Of a stretch of 64,000 bases of DNA, positions 36,134 through 45,832 are shown one piece after another. Position 1 is the first letter of the stretch, and the number at the start of each line of letters is the position of its first letter. The stretch spans positions 1-64,000 of the forward strand of contig JAFKGI010000015.1 of the NCBI GenBank assembly GCA_017307785.1, in the 5' to 3' direction. The notes beneath the pieces are model-generated. The model saw nothing but the letters and a program-made list of their open reading frames with translations, did not search any database and had not been told where the DNA came from. Source of the DNA: Vulcanimicrobiota bacterium (GTDB taxonomy: Bacteria; Vulcanimicrobiota; Xenobia; Xenobiales; JADMJV01). Both the position numbers and the translations under genes were made by a program.

Positions 36134-37273
36134 TTGTCGCAAGCTTCCACCGAACCGTCTCAGGAAAATCGCCACGGTCTTTTGCACTGCGAGATCGATG
36201 CACTCTGGAGTTCCCTCCCCGCGGAAGGCATCGAGCATTGGAAGGGCCAGCTAGCCAACTGGACGGGCAAGCCCGAAGAGCTGAGGCGCAACCTTCCGAT
36301 TCTGGATTTGCTGAACCAATTTCGCGAAGCGGACCTGGAACCACTGCGCGTGATGGCCCTGGAGCTACGAGCCAACTGTGACGACATCCTATTTGTCGGT
36401 TCCGCCCAGATGCTGGAGCTGGCCCGCCTCCAGGAGCTCTTTGACGGACCGGGCGGCCGCGGCCCCCGACTCCACATCCCCCGCAGCAAAGCCTGGGAGC
36501 ACCAGTTGCTACCGGCCCTCGAAGCCGTCGGATCACGAGTAGGCCTGATCATCCTGGGTTGGGCTCCTGGCGATTTGCTTTGGGATCGGGGCGTTTTGCC
36601 GGCCCTCAACTGGATCAAGGAACGCTACAACGAGCAAGAACTCTCGCGCCGAGTGGTAGCCCTCTCTTCCCGGCCTATCGCCAACCTTTTGCAAGCGCCG
36701 GTGAAACAACTGATGGTCACCGAACGCGCCTATCTGGCTCCCATTTTTAGCGGATTTGGCCTGTTCCCACTCTATGTTTCGGGGTTCGAGGCCAGCAGCC
36801 TGATCGAAGGCGCGCGTTCCCAGGTGCGCAACCTCGAAAAAGCCTTCAACTGGGACAACGCCACCCTGCGCTATGCCGTCATTCGTCAGATCTTGACTAT
36901 GCAGGAAGGCTGGGTGGAGGCAGTGGTTACGCCGGACACCTACCTCGAGCCGCTGGGACTATGGACTCGCAGACTCTTGGAAAACAGCTCCCTGCAGCTG
37001 GATCCTCCCGTCCCCTACCCTTTCCCCCATCTGCTCTGCCAGGAGCACGATCCTCACGCGGGTGAGCGCCCCCATTACTATGAACTGCAGCTGGACTACG
37101 CCAGTCCCGGCCTGGACCAGCAGGCGATGGACCGAGGCCGACCGCGCTGCTGGCTGGGAATGCCTCGTCTGGATATGTATACCCTGGGCGGCGCCGTCGC
37201 CCATCTGGCCACCTCGGTGGCCTTCAACTACCGTTGGAGCGAATTCGAAAGCCCCGCCATCGAAGCGGAATAA
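36134..37273 (+). CDS. Degenerate phosphoglucose-isomerase-like protein
   Basis: A 379-residue protein whose order of segments follows bacterial glucose-6-phosphate isomerase (SIS fold). ILFVGSAQM stands where IGIGGS is normal, ILGWAPGD where ISKSGTT is normal, and LAPIFSGFGLFPLYVSGF where GGRYSVLSPVGLLPIAVAG is normal. The C-terminal LEPLGLWTRRLLENS parallels the EWWKQLFGES motif. The sugar-phosphate-binding Ser/Thr loop and Gly-Gly-Arg are lost, so isomerase activity is unlikely; a regulatory or altered-substrate role is an inference. TTG 36134 follows TAGGAG. It heads a tight operon with a glutamine-synthetase-like gene. Confidence 0.65.
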   Translation: MSQASTEPSQENRHGLLHCEIDALWSSLPAEGIEHWKGQLANWTGKPEELRRNLPILDLLNQFREADLEPLRVMALELRANCDDILFVGSAQMLELARLQELFDGPGGRGPRLHIPRSKAWEHQLLPALEAVGSRVGLIILGWAPGDLLWDRGVLPALNWIKERYNEQELSRRVVALSSRPIANLLQAPVKQLMVTERAYLAPIFSGFGLFPLYVSGFEASSLIEGARSQVRNLEKAFNWDNATLRYAVIRQILTMQEGWVEAVVTPDTYLEPLGLWTRRLLENSSLQLDPPVPYPFPHLLCQEHDPHAGERPHYYELQLDYASPGLDQQAMDRGRPRCWLGMPRLDMYTLGGAVAHLATSVAFNYRWSEFESPAIEAE

Positions 37274-37286
37274 GGGAGGGTCACCC

Positions 37287-38645
37287 ATGTCGGGTATCTT
37301 TAGCGTCGAGCAGGCGCGCAAAATCGTCGAGGACCGCGGTCTTTCTCACGTCAAAGTCGGAGTGTTCGACCTGGACGGCATCATGCGCGGGAAGTACATG
37401 TCCAAGTCCAAGTTTTTCTCCGCTTTGGAGAGTGGATTCAACTTTTGTGACGTGGTGCTGGGCTGGGATTCCAACGACCAGCTCTATGACAACGTAACCC
37501 ACACCGGATGGCACACCGGCTATCCCGACGCCACCGTGCGTCTGTTGCCGGAAAGCTGCCGAGACCTGATGTATGAGGAGGGCGGGCTCTTCTTCCTGGC
37601 CGAGTTCTCCGGCGCTTCCGAGGCCTTGTGCCCACGAGCCATGCTGCGCCGGGTCATCGACTACTGCCGCTCCCTGGGGTTCGAGCCTTTTTCGGCCGTC
37701 GAATACGAGTTTTTTGTCTTCAGCGAAACACCCAAGTCGGCCCAAGAAAAGGGCTATCGCAACCTGGAGCCGTGGACGCCCGGGAACTTCGGCTACTCGG
37801 TGCTGCGCAACTCCGTGCAGAACGAGTTCTACCACGAGTTGCTGCGTCTGGGTGAAGTCATGGACTTCCCCATCGAAGGTCTACACAACGAGACCGGCCC
37901 CGGCGTGTTGGAGGTTGCTATCGGCGTCGACGGCTCGCTGGCATCAGCGGACAAAGCGGCGCTCTTCAAGACCTTTGCCAAAGTCTGCGCTCAGCGCAAC
38001 AGCCTGATGGCCACCTTTATGGCCAAGTGGTCCAACAGCTACCCGGGCCAGAGCGGCCACATCCACATGTCGTTGCAAAAGGACGGCCAGGGCGTCTTCT
38101 TCGACGACAGCAAGCCTCACAAAATGAGCGACCTGATGCGCCACTTCACGGCCGGCTGCCAGCACTACATGCCCCAGATGCTGGCCATGGTGGCCTCAAC
38201 CGTCAACTCCTACTCGCGCCTGGTGCCGGGTCATTGGGCCCCCACCAACGCCACCTGGGGTGTGGAAAACCGCACCTGCGCGCTGCGCGCCATCCCCGGC
38301 TCCGCCAAATCGCAGCGCCTGGAATACCGCGTCGCCGGCGCCGATGCCAATCCCTACCTGGCCCTGGCGGCGGCTCTCGCCTCCGGCCTCTGGGGAATCG
38401 AAGAAAAGCTCGAGCCCAATCAGCCTATTCAGGGCAATGCCTACACCCAACAGCAGCCTCCCGAACTCGAGTTGCCTCACACGCTTTGGAGCGCCGCCCA
38501 AAATCTGAAAGCCAGTAAGCGGGCACGCGGACTGTTCGGGGATGCCTTCGTCGACCACTTCGCCGCCACCCGAGAGTGGGAAGAGCGCGAAATGCGCAAG
38601 ACCATCACGGACTGGGAACTGCGCCGCTACTTCGAGATCATCTAA
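37287..38645 (+). CDS. Glutamine-synthetase-family ligase (PuuA-like)
   Basis: A 452-residue ATP-dependent ligase with all family motifs: VEYEFF and HNETGPGVLEVAIG for metal, GQSGHIHMSL, RLVPGHWAPTNATWG, ENRTCALR for ATP, and RLEYRVAGADANPYLALAA. It lacks the Tyr adenylylation loop expected of GlnA (NxxYxxL) and has the WAPTNATWG spelling common in gamma-glutamyl-polyamine/amine synthetases. It likely joins glutamate to an amine rather than ammonia, an inference supported by the adjacent dehydrogenase and permease. GGAGGG lies 7 bases before ATG 37287. Confidence 0.88.
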   Translation: MSGIFSVEQARKIVEDRGLSHVKVGVFDLDGIMRGKYMSKSKFFSALESGFNFCDVVLGWDSNDQLYDNVTHTGWHTGYPDATVRLLPESCRDLMYEEGGLFFLAEFSGASEALCPRAMLRRVIDYCRSLGFEPFSAVEYEFFVFSETPKSAQEKGYRNLEPWTPGNFGYSVLRNSVQNEFYHELLRLGEVMDFPIEGLHNETGPGVLEVAIGVDGSLASADKAALFKTFAKVCAQRNSLMATFMAKWSNSYPGQSGHIHMSLQKDGQGVFFDDSKPHKMSDLMRHFTAGCQHYMPQMLAMVASTVNSYSRLVPGHWAPTNATWGVENRTCALRAIPGSAKSQRLEYRVAGADANPYLALAAALASGLWGIEEKLEPNQPIQGNAYTQQQPPELELPHTLWSAAQNLKASKRARGLFGDAFVDHFAATREWEEREMRKTITDWELRRYFEII

Positions 38646-38647
38646 AC

Positions 38648-39778
38648 ATGCAAAGCGTCAACTGGAACTATCCCACCTCCATCCGTTTCGGCTGCGGCCG
38701 CTTGTCCGAACTGGACGACTGCTGCCACAGTCTGGGTATGCAAAAGCCGCTGCTGGTCACCGATGCCGGACTGGCCGCTCTGCCCCTGGTCAGCGACCTG
38801 CTAAAGCGGCACTCTCATTTCGGGTTGTTCAGTGAGGTCCGCCCCAACCCGGTCGGCGCCAACGTAAGCGCCGGCGTAGAAGCTTACCGGGCCGGTGGTC
38901 ACGATGGAGTGATCGCGATGGGAGGTGGCAGCGCCCTGGACGTGGGCAAGGCCGTGGCCCTGATGGTGGGTCAGGACCGTCCGCTCTGGGATTTTGAAGA
39001 CGTGGGCGACAATTACAAGCGAGTCAACGAGGCCGGCATGGCGCCGGTGGTGGCCGTGCCCACCACCTCGGGCACCGGCAGCGAGGTGGGTCGCTGTTCC
39101 GTCATTACCGACGAGTCCACCCAGACCAAGCGCATTATCTTTCACGCCAAAATGTTGCCGGCGCTGGTGCTGGCCGATCCGGACACCACTCTGGGCCTGC
39201 CGCCCAAGATCACGGCGGCCGTCGGCATGGACGCCCTGTCGCACAACCTGGAGGCCTGGTTTTCGCCGTTTCACCATCCGATGGCCGACGGCATCGCCCT
39301 GGAGGGCTGTCGTCTGGTGGCCAAATCGCTGGTGAAAGCTTTTGAAGACGGCAGCGACCGCCAGGCGCGCTCCGACATGATGGCCGCCTCCACCATGGGA
39401 GCGGTGGCCTTCCAGAAAGGCCTGGGAGCCATGCATTCGCTGGCTCACCCGATCGGAGCACTCTTTGACACCCATCACGGTCTGACCAACGCGGTAGTGA
39501 TGCCCTACGTGCTGGCCTTCAACTCGCCGGCCATCCACGACCGTCTCGACCGCTTGGCCCGCTACCTCGGGGTCCCTTCGGTTCTGGAATGGATTCTGGA
39601 TTTGCGCCAGGCGCTGGGCATTCCGCAAACCCTACAGGAACTGGGGATTCCCTCGGACCGGATGCAGGAACTGGCGGAGAAAGCCGTCGTCGACCCGACC
39701 GCGGGCACCAATCCAATCCCCCTCACCGTGGAGAACTGCCGGCTCATGCTCGAGAACGCTTACACCGGCCGCCTGTGA
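38648..39778 (+). CDS. Iron-containing alcohol dehydrogenase
   Basis: A 376-residue group III alcohol dehydrogenase. The GGGSALDVGKAV motif binds NAD(P), TTSGTGSEVG follows, and the metal site is spread over GMDALSHNLEA, HSLAHPIGALFDTHHGLTNA. It oxidises or reduces a primary alcohol or aldehyde. It starts at ATG 38648, 2 bases after the glutamine-synthetase-like stop, and its TGA overlaps the permease GTG (GTGA). Substrate is unknown; context points to an amino-alcohol or aldehyde in the same pathway. Confidence 0.92.
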   Translation: MQSVNWNYPTSIRFGCGRLSELDDCCHSLGMQKPLLVTDAGLAALPLVSDLLKRHSHFGLFSEVRPNPVGANVSAGVEAYRAGGHDGVIAMGGGSALDVGKAVALMVGQDRPLWDFEDVGDNYKRVNEAGMAPVVAVPTTSGTGSEVGRCSVITDESTQTKRIIFHAKMLPALVLADPDTTLGLPPKITAAVGMDALSHNLEAWFSPFHHPMADGIALEGCRLVAKSLVKAFEDGSDRQARSDMMAASTMGAVAFQKGLGAMHSLAHPIGALFDTHHGLTNAVVMPYVLAFNSPAIHDRLDRLARYLGVPSVLEWILDLRQALGIPQTLQELGIPSDRMQELAEKAVVDPTAGTNPIPLTVENCRLMLENAYTGRL

Positions 39779-41226
39779 GCCAACACGACGACGAAGCCCA
39801 CTTAGAGAGCCTGGGCTACACCCAGGAATTATCGCGGCGTATGAGCGCCTTCTCCAACTTCGCCATGGCCTTCTCGGTCATCTGTATCCTGGCTGGCGGG
39901 CTAACTTCGCTGCACCTCGGACTGGCCTCAGTGGGTGGCGCCTCGATCGGCTATGGTTGGCCGTTTGCCTGCGTTTTCTCGGTGTGCACAGCCCTGGCCA
40001 TGGGGCAGATCGCCTCCGCTTTTCCCACCGCCGGCGGCCTTTATCACTGGGCCTCGATCCTGGGAGGAAGAGCCTGGGGCTGGCTGACGGCCTGGTTCAA
40101 CCTGGCCGGCCTGGTCACCGTACTGGCGGCCATCAACGTGGGCATCTACACCTTTGCCGTCGGTTCTCTGGGCCCCATCTTCGGCTTCGAAGCCGACCCC
40201 AACACCCAGATTGTGGTGGTGTTGCTGATCACCCTTTCGCAGGCCTTGCTCAACCATCTTGGCATCCGCATTACCAGCTTTCTCATCGACATTTCCGGCT
40301 ACCTGATCATGGCCGTCACGGTGGTGCTGGTGGCCGCTCTGCTCTTTTACGCTCCCAGCCATGACTTTGCTCGTCTGTTCACCTGGACCAACTACAGCGG
40401 CGAAGCGGGAGGCGGCGTCTGGCCGGCCACCCAGAATCTGGTCTTTCTCTTCTTGTTGGGACTGCAGTTGCCGGCCTACACCATCACCGGTTTTGACGCC
40501 TCCGCCCATACCGCCGAGGAAACCAAAGGCGCCAGTGTGGCCGTACCCAAAGCCATCGTCTTTGCGGTCGTTTCTTCCTCGATCTTCGGCTGGGTGATGC
40601 TGGCTTCGATCGTGATGGCCATACCCGAGATGAGCGAGGGTATCCATCACGGAGACAAAGTTTTCTTCTACACGATGGCGGCCGTGCTCCCCAAATGGCT
40701 ATGCGCGCTGCTCTACCTGGGCTGCGGCGTGGCTCAGTATCTGTGCGGATTGGCCACCGTCACTTCTTCCAGTCGCATGGTTTACGCTTTTGCGCGGGAC
40801 GGCGGGCTGCCGCTTTCCAGTCACTTGCGCCAGATCAGTCCGCGCTACCTGACGCCCGTCAAGGCCATCTGGACGGTGGCCTTCCTCTCCGTGGGATTCG
40901 CCAGTTTCTCCAAGGTTTACTCGACCATTGCGGTCGTGTGCACGATTTTCTTGTATATTTCTTATGTGCTACCCATCGGATTAGGGCTGCTCGCCTACCG
41001 CCGCAGTTGGACCAAAATGGGTCCCTGGGACCTGGGTCGTTTCTTCCGTGTGGCCGCCGGCCTCTCGGCTATCGGCTGCAGCGGTTTGATCTATATCGGC
41101 GTGCAGCCACCCAATGAACTGGCGCTGAGAATCATCGGTTACTTCCTTTTGACGACTGCCCTGATCTGGTTCGGAATGGAGCGCAAGCGCTTCCAGGGGC
41201 CGCCGCTGGTAGGTATGGAAAAGTGA
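39775..41226 (+). CDS. APC-superfamily amino acid/amine permease
   Basis: A 483-residue transporter with about 12 membrane helices. N-terminal MSAFSNFAMAFSVICILAGG is the family's unwound first helix region; FPTAGGLYHW and ITGFDASAHTAEET are typical of the GABA/polyamine-type (ACT, UgaT, Bat1-like) permeases. GTG 39775 overlaps the preceding stop. It would import the amine substrate of the operon. Its end overlaps the lipoprotein gene start by 4 bases. Confidence 0.92.
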   Translation: MSQHDDEAHLESLGYTQELSRRMSAFSNFAMAFSVICILAGGLTSLHLGLASVGGASIGYGWPFACVFSVCTALAMGQIASAFPTAGGLYHWASILGGRAWGWLTAWFNLAGLVTVLAAINVGIYTFAVGSLGPIFGFEADPNTQIVVVLLITLSQALLNHLGIRITSFLIDISGYLIMAVTVVLVAALLFYAPSHDFARLFTWTNYSGEAGGGVWPATQNLVFLFLLGLQLPAYTITGFDASAHTAEETKGASVAVPKAIVFAVVSSSIFGWVMLASIVMAIPEMSEGIHHGDKVFFYTMAAVLPKWLCALLYLGCGVAQYLCGLATVTSSSRMVYAFARDGGLPLSSHLRQISPRYLTPVKAIWTVAFLSVGFASFSKVYSTIAVVCTIFLYISYVLPIGLGLLAYRRSWTKMGPWDLGRFFRVAAGLSAIGCSGLIYIGVQPPNELALRIIGYFLLTTALIWFGMERKRFQGPPLVGMEK

Positions 41227-41807
41227 AGCGCCTGCTGCTGGCGTCCCTGCTGGCGCTCGGTTGCGCGCGTTCCGACCCGTGGCCGCAAAAAATCATCGCC
41301 AAGTCCGACCCGGTGCAAAAACCCGTGGCCAGCAAGATGAAAGCCTGGAGTCACAACGGCTATTTGATCCGGCCCCAGGCCGAGTATGAGTTCACCGCGC
41401 GGGTGCTGCTGCTGGAAAAATTCTCGAGCGGCCGCGAAGCCGATCTATCGCCCGAGGACTTGAGTCTGGGCTGGGGTGAGATGTCCAATAGCGCATACCT
41501 GGGACAAATCGGCATGCAGCACGTGGAGCGCTACTACCAGTGGGAAATCAAAGGCGAGGTGCCCGACAAAGACACCATCGTCAACCACTCGGCCAACACT
41601 CACTTCATTCCCGCCAGCGATGGAGTAGCCGCCATTCTCAAAGCCGTCCGCGTCCATGACCTGGTTCGCGCTCACGGCTACCTGGTCAACGTGGAGGCTC
41701 CCGACGGCTGGAACTGGTCCAGTTCGCTGGTGCGCAGCGACACCGGAGCCGGAGCCTGCGAGCTGTTCTGGTGTGACAAGCTGGAGACGCTGGTCACACC
41801 TCACTGA
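41223..41807 (+). CDS. Putative lipoprotein
   Basis: A 194-residue protein with a type II signal peptide (MKRLLLASLLALGC, lipobox LALGC; Cys14 would be lipidated). The mature part contains HFIPAS and VHGYLVNVEAPDGWNW-like segments and two conserved-looking Cys near the end. Rather than a binding protein, it looks like a small beta-rich domain of unknown function. It starts at GTG 41223 overlapping the permease stop. Its stop directly abuts the stop of the convergent cysE (TGATCA). Confidence 0.75.
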   Translation: MKRLLLASLLALGCARSDPWPQKIIAKSDPVQKPVASKMKAWSHNGYLIRPQAEYEFTARVLLLEKFSSGREADLSPEDLSLGWGEMSNSAYLGQIGMQHVERYYQWEIKGEVPDKDTIVNHSANTHFIPASDGVAAILKAVRVHDLVRAHGYLVNVEAPDGWNWSSSLVRSDTGAGACELFWCDKLETLVTPH

Positions 41808-42707
41808 TCAGATCTCGAAGTCGATCGGACAGATCAGCACTTCTCCTTCGGGGGTTACGGGCTTGGGGCCCTGGATGCGTAGCGAAGGCGGGTCCAGAAT
41901 GACGCGATGTCCAGCCGGTACGCTGCGCGTCAGCAGCACCCCTCCACCAATCACCGAGCCCTCCCCGACCACCGTGGTGCCTCCCAGCACGACCGCGTTG
42001 GCGTAGACGGTGACGTTGTCCTCGAGGGTGGGATGGCGCTTACTGCCGCCTACGACCTTCCCGTGCTCGTCTCGCGGCAACGACATGGCCCCCAGAGTCA
42101 CTCCCTGGTAGAGTCGCACCCCCCGGCCGATGACGGTGGTGGCTCCGATCACCACACCGCTGGCGTGGTCGATGAAGAACCGCTCCCCAATGCGGGCGGC
42201 GGGATGAATGTCGGCCCCTGTCTGGGCGTGAGCCCATTCGCTGAGGATGCGCGCCAGCAACGGCAAACCTAACTCCACCAGGCGGTGGGCCAGGCGGTAG
42301 ACGGTCACGGCCAGAAAGCCCGGATAGGCCAGGATGACCTCCTCGATGCTGGTGGCCGCCGGATCGCCGTCCAGCGCGGCCTGGGCATCCAAGAGCAATC
42401 TGGCGCGCAAACTGGGCAGCGACTCCACAAAGGTCCAGCTCAGCTCGGCTCCCCCACCGCAGAGCACGATCTGATCTTGCAGTTTGTGCTGCAATGCCTC
42501 GAGAATGCCGGCCAGCAGACCGTTCAGGTTCTCCGAGGTGACGTCGCGGTGCCCAAAGTAGCCGGGAAACAGCGCTTCCTGACAGAGTCTCAGGATGGCC
42601 AGACATTCGCTGACGGAAGGCACCGCGCGCTCGTCGATGCGCTGGCCGGCCGTCTGGTCCTGGTAGCTCCGGATCAGAGCTTCGCGGGCATCCAGCAGAC
42701 GCGTCAC
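41808..42707 (-). CDS. cysE: Serine O-acetyltransferase
   Basis: A 299-residue serine acetyltransferase of the left-handed parallel beta-helix family. An N-terminal helical domain of about 150 residues is followed by hexapeptide repeats with [43 protein letters not shown], catalytic His in FIDHASG. It makes O-acetylserine for cysteine synthesis. GTG 42707 overlaps the cysK stop in GTGA, so the two cysteine-synthase-complex partners are translationally coupled. Confidence 0.93.
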   Translation of the reverse strand: MTRLLDAREALIRSYQDQTAGQRIDERAVPSVSECLAILRLCQEALFPGYFGHRDVTSENLNGLLAGILEALQHKLQDQIVLCGGGAELSWTFVESLPSLRARLLLDAQAALDGDPAATSIEEVILAYPGFLAVTVYRLAHRLVELGLPLLARILSEWAHAQTGADIHPAARIGERFFIDHASGVVIGATTVIGRGVRLYQGVTLGAMSLPRDEHGKVVGGSKRHPTLEDNVTVYANAVVLGGTTVVGEGSVIGGGVLLTRSVPAGHRVILDPPSLRIQGPKPVTPEGEVLICPIDFEI

Positions 42708-43702
42708 TTGCCGACGGCCTGTTCCACCTCGGCGAACATGCCCTCGAAGAGCGGACCGCTCAGATAGCGCTCGGCCGCGTCGGGCAACACCACCACAATG
42801 GTCTTACCGGCCCACTCGGGCTGCTTGGCCAGGCGCACGGCCGCCACCAGAGCCGCTCCGCAGGAAATGCCGGCCAGGATGCCCTCCTCTTTGGCCAGAC
42901 GGCGGGCCATCTCGATGGCCTCGTCATTGCTGACGTGTTCGACCTGGTCCACCAGACTCAGGTCCAAATTGGCCGGCACGAACCCGGCCCCGATGCCCTG
43001 GATCTTGTGCGGCGCCGGCTGCAGCGGTTCGTTTTGGAGCGTCTGCATGATGACCGGGCTGTGCACCGGTTCCACCGCCACCGAATGCAGCGGCTGGTTC
43101 TTATCCAGCTCGAAGTAGCGAGAGACGCCCGTGAGAGTTCCGCCCGTGCCCACTCCGCTCACCAGCACGTCCACCTTGCCGTCGGTGTCTTCCCAGATCT
43201 CCGGACCGGTAGTGGTCTGATGAATCTTGGGGTTGGCCGGATTGTCGAATTGCTTGACCAGCACGTACTTATCGGGCTCAGCGGCGGCCATATCCAGACT
43301 GCGCTGGATGGCGCCCTTCATACCCTGAGCTCCCGGCGTCAGAATCAGCCTGGCGCCTAAAGCGATCAGAACTTTGCGTCGCTCCATGCTCATCGTTTCT
43401 GGCATGGTCAACACGCACTCGATTCCCCGCGAAGCGCAGGCGAAGGCCAGCGCGATACCGGTGTTGCCACTGGTGGCCTCGAGCACCGCCTTCCCTGGAC
43501 CCAATTGCCCCTTTTCTTCCGCATCCCAGACCAGGGCCGCCCCCACGCGACATTTCACCGAGTAGGCCGGATTGCGACCTTCGATCTTGGCCAGAATGGT
43601 GGCCTGACAGTCTTTGCCCAGACGGGCCAGGTGGACGAGGGGCGAGCGACCAATCGTTTGGGAGTTGTCGCTGAAAACTCCGGGGTAGTTCGGGTGTTTC
43701 AT
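42704..43702 (-). CDS. cysK: Cysteine synthase A
   Basis: A 332-residue fold-type II PLP enzyme: PLP Lys in [11 protein letters not shown] (the usual Ser-x-Lys-x-Arg), the SGNTG substrate loop, GVGTGGT phosphate cup and ISCGAA near the C terminus. It turns O-acetylserine and sulfide into cysteine. Overlap with cysE by 4 bases. A weak CCTGGAAA precedes ATG 43702. No regulator is adjacent. Confidence 0.96.
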   Translation of the reverse strand: MKHPNYPGVFSDNSQTIGRSPLVHLARLGKDCQATILAKIEGRNPAYSVKCRVGAALVWDAEEKGQLGPGKAVLEATSGNTGIALAFACASRGIECVLTMPETMSMERRKVLIALGARLILTPGAQGMKGAIQRSLDMAAAEPDKYVLVKQFDNPANPKIHQTTTGPEIWEDTDGKVDVLVSGVGTGGTLTGVSRYFELDKNQPLHSVAVEPVHSPVIMQTLQNEPLQPAPHKIQGIGAGFVPANLDLSLVDQVEHVSNDEAIEMARRLAKEEGILAGISCGAALVAAVRLAKQPEWAGKTIVVVLPDAAERYLSGPLFEGMFAEVEQAVGK

Positions 43703-43738
43703 TTTCCAGGCTTTTACGCAGCCGCCCCGACTGCCTGC

Positions 43739-44764
43739 CTAGAACAGTTCCGGCTGGATGCTCAGTCCCAGATGCTTGTAAGCCTGCGGGCCGGCCACTC
43801 GCCCGCGCGGCGTTTTCAGCAGAAAGCCGTTGGCCAGCAGGAAGGGCTCGTAGATTTCCTCCAGATTGGAGGCATCCTCATGGACGGCCGCGGCCAGCGT
43901 GGCGATACCCACCGGCTTGCCGTCAAAGCGATGAATGAGCGCTTCCAGGATTCGCTGGTCGACGCGATCCAATCCGGCCCGGTCGATGCCCATTTTGTCC
44001 AGAGCGGCCCGCGCCAGTTCTTCGATAATGACCGGAGCCGACTCCACCTGGGCAAAGTCGCGCACGCGGCGCAGCAGGCGGTTGGCGATACGCGGGGTGC
44101 CGCGGCAGCGACAGGCGATTTCGTGGGCTCCCCCATCGTCGATGGAAAGACCCATCAGGCCGGCCGAACGGGTCACAATCTTTTGCAAAGCCGACGCGTT
44201 GTAGTAATCCAGGTGGAAAAGAATCCCGAAGCGCGAGCGCAGCGGGGCCGACAGCGAACCGCCGCGAGTGGTGGCTCCCACCAGCGTGAACGGCTGAATC
44301 TTGTGTTTGACGGCGCCCTTTTTCATGCCCTTGCTGATGACCCGGTCGAAGGCCAGATCCTCCATCACCGGGTAGAGGATCTCTTCCACCGTCTTAGAGA
44401 GGCGATGGATCTCGTCGATGAAAAGGACATCCTTGGCGCGCAGACTGTTGAGCAGAACCAGCAAGTCGATGGGACGCTCAATGGCTGGACCCGAAGTGGT
44501 GCGCAGCTGGGTTCCCATCTCGCGGGCCACCAGCGAGGCCAGCGTGGTTTTGCCCAGACCGGGCGGTCCGCTCAAAAGAACGTGGTCGACCGGCTCATTG
44601 CGCTCGCGGGCAGCCTGCAAGAAGACGCGCAAGTTGGCCACGATTTCTTCCTGGCCGATATACTCGTCCAGGTGCTGCGGTCGCAGCGTGAGTTCTTGCT
44701 CATCTTCCCGGCCTTTCTGGCCGGACAAGCTGTGACCGGGCCGGGGTTCAGTCAAGGTGACCAC
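43739..44764 (-). CDS. ruvB: Holliday junction branch migration helicase RuvB
   Basis: A 341-residue AAA+ motor: Walker A GPPGLGKTT, Walker B LFIDEIHRL, sensor and arginine-finger region GATTRGGSLSAPLRSRFG, and a C-terminal winged helix ending LLKTPRGRVAGPQAYKHL. With RuvA it drives branch migration. GTG 44764 overlaps the end of ruvA by 17 bases. Confidence 0.97.
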   Translation of the reverse strand: MVTLTEPRPGHSLSGQKGREDEQELTLRPQHLDEYIGQEEIVANLRVFLQAARERNEPVDHVLLSGPPGLGKTTLASLVAREMGTQLRTTSGPAIERPIDLLVLLNSLRAKDVLFIDEIHRLSKTVEEILYPVMEDLAFDRVISKGMKKGAVKHKIQPFTLVGATTRGGSLSAPLRSRFGILFHLDYYNASALQKIVTRSAGLMGLSIDDGGAHEIACRCRGTPRIANRLLRRVRDFAQVESAPVIIEELARAALDKMGIDRAGLDRVDQRILEALIHRFDGKPVGIATLAAAVHEDASNLEEIYEPFLLANGFLLKTPRGRVAGPQAYKHLGLSIQPELF

Positions 44765-45347
44765 CCAGGTGTTTCATGGCTTCGATGACCAGTTGGTCCA
44801 CCGTCCACTCGGACTCGCCCGAGGCCAGCATGCAGTTTTCCAACGCGGCGCGAGCTTCTTCGGGAGAGCAGCCCAGACTGCACAGCACCTGTTCGGCTTC
44901 GCGGAAGGCGCTGGTGGAACCGACCTCGGAGCGGCTCTCGTCCACCAGTTTGGTGATTTTCTCCGAAAGCTCAATGACAATGCGCCTGCCGGTCTTGGGG
45001 CCAACGCCGGGGATGCGCACCAGAAAGGTCAGGTCTTCTTCGCCGATGGCTCGCGCCAGGTCGGGCGGGCTGACGTTGCTCAGGATGCGCAAGGCCAGCT
45101 TGGGACCGACTCCGCTGATGGAGGTGAGCAGGCGAAACAACTCGCGCTCAAAGCCGTGGGCGAAGCCGTAAAGATTCATGGCATCCTGGGAAATGATGAA
45201 CTCGGTCGGCACCATGCGCTGCTCCCCGACGCTGCAGTGGGAAGCCAGACTGCTGGGTACGTGCACCAGATAGCCGACCCCGTGACAATCGATAACCAGC
45301 GAATCCAGGTTGACCTGGTCGACGGTGCCGCGCAGTTGCGCGATCAC
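44748..45347 (-). CDS. ruvA: Holliday junction DNA helicase subunit RuvA
   Basis: A 199-residue RuvA: N-terminal OB fold (IAQLRGTVDQV, GVGYLVHV), two helix-hairpin-helix motifs (ISGVGPKLALRIL, IPGVGPKTGRRIVIELSEK) and the C-terminal domain III binding RuvB. GTG 45347 overlaps the ruvC stop (GTGA). The frame opens further upstream to 45377, but that part is within ruvC. Confidence 0.95.
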   Translation of the reverse strand: MIAQLRGTVDQVNLDSLVIDCHGVGYLVHVPSSLASHCSVGEQRMVPTEFIISQDAMNLYGFAHGFERELFRLLTSISGVGPKLALRILSNVSPPDLARAIGEEDLTFLVRIPGVGPKTGRRIVIELSEKITKLVDESRSEVGSTSAFREAEQVLCSLGCSPEEARAALENCMLASGESEWTVDQLVIEAMKHLGGHLD

Positions 45348-45832
45348 CCGTCCAGGCCTTCCCAGAACAAGTGGCACAAGGCCAGCGCCAACCCATCGGC
45401 CGCGTCGTCCGGTTTCGGCTTCTCTTCCAGATTCAGGGTGAACATGACGGCCTGGGTCATTTCCGGCTTGCCGGCCTTGCCGGCGCCCGCCACCGTTTCC
45501 TTGACGGTCATCGGATTGTAACTGCTGACGGTCACCCGGTTTTGGGCGGCCGCCAACAGGATCACGCCCCGGGCTTCCCCGACCGTGATGGCGGTCGTCA
45601 CATTGCGACTGAAAAACAGCTCCTCGACGGCGGCCGCCTCGGGACGAATCCTCTCAAAGAGGGCGCTCAACTGGCGGTGCAGATCGAGCAGACGGTCTTC
45701 CCGCGAATGCTTAGGATTGGTGGAGATGCAGCCACACTCCATGAACTCGACCTCGTCGCCGGTTTTGCGCACCACGCCATAGCCGGTTCGTCCATTTCCC
45801 GGGTCCAGGCCCAGGATGACGCGCCCGCTCAC
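45344..45832 (-). CDS. ruvC: Holliday junction resolvase RuvC
   Basis: A 162-residue RNase-H-fold resolvase with catalytic Asp in ILGLDPGNGRTGYG, Glu in VEELFFSRN, and the C-terminal acidic pair in KPDDAADGLALALCH. GTG 45832 overlaps the yebC stop by 4 bases. The order yebC-ruvC-ruvA-ruvB is conserved in many bacteria. Confidence 0.96.
   Translation of the reverse strand: MSGRVILGLDPGNGRTGYGVVRKTGDEVEFMECGCISTNPKHSREDRLLDLHRQLSALFERIRPEAAAVEELFFSRNVTTAITVGEARGVILLAAAQNRVTVSSYNPMTVKETVAGAGKAGKPEMTQAVMFTLNLEEKPKPDDAADGLALALCHLFWEGLDG

Noticed and set aside
43505..44788. 427-residue plus-strand open frame opposite ruvB/cysK
   Set aside because: Antisense shadow spanning two well-supported genes.
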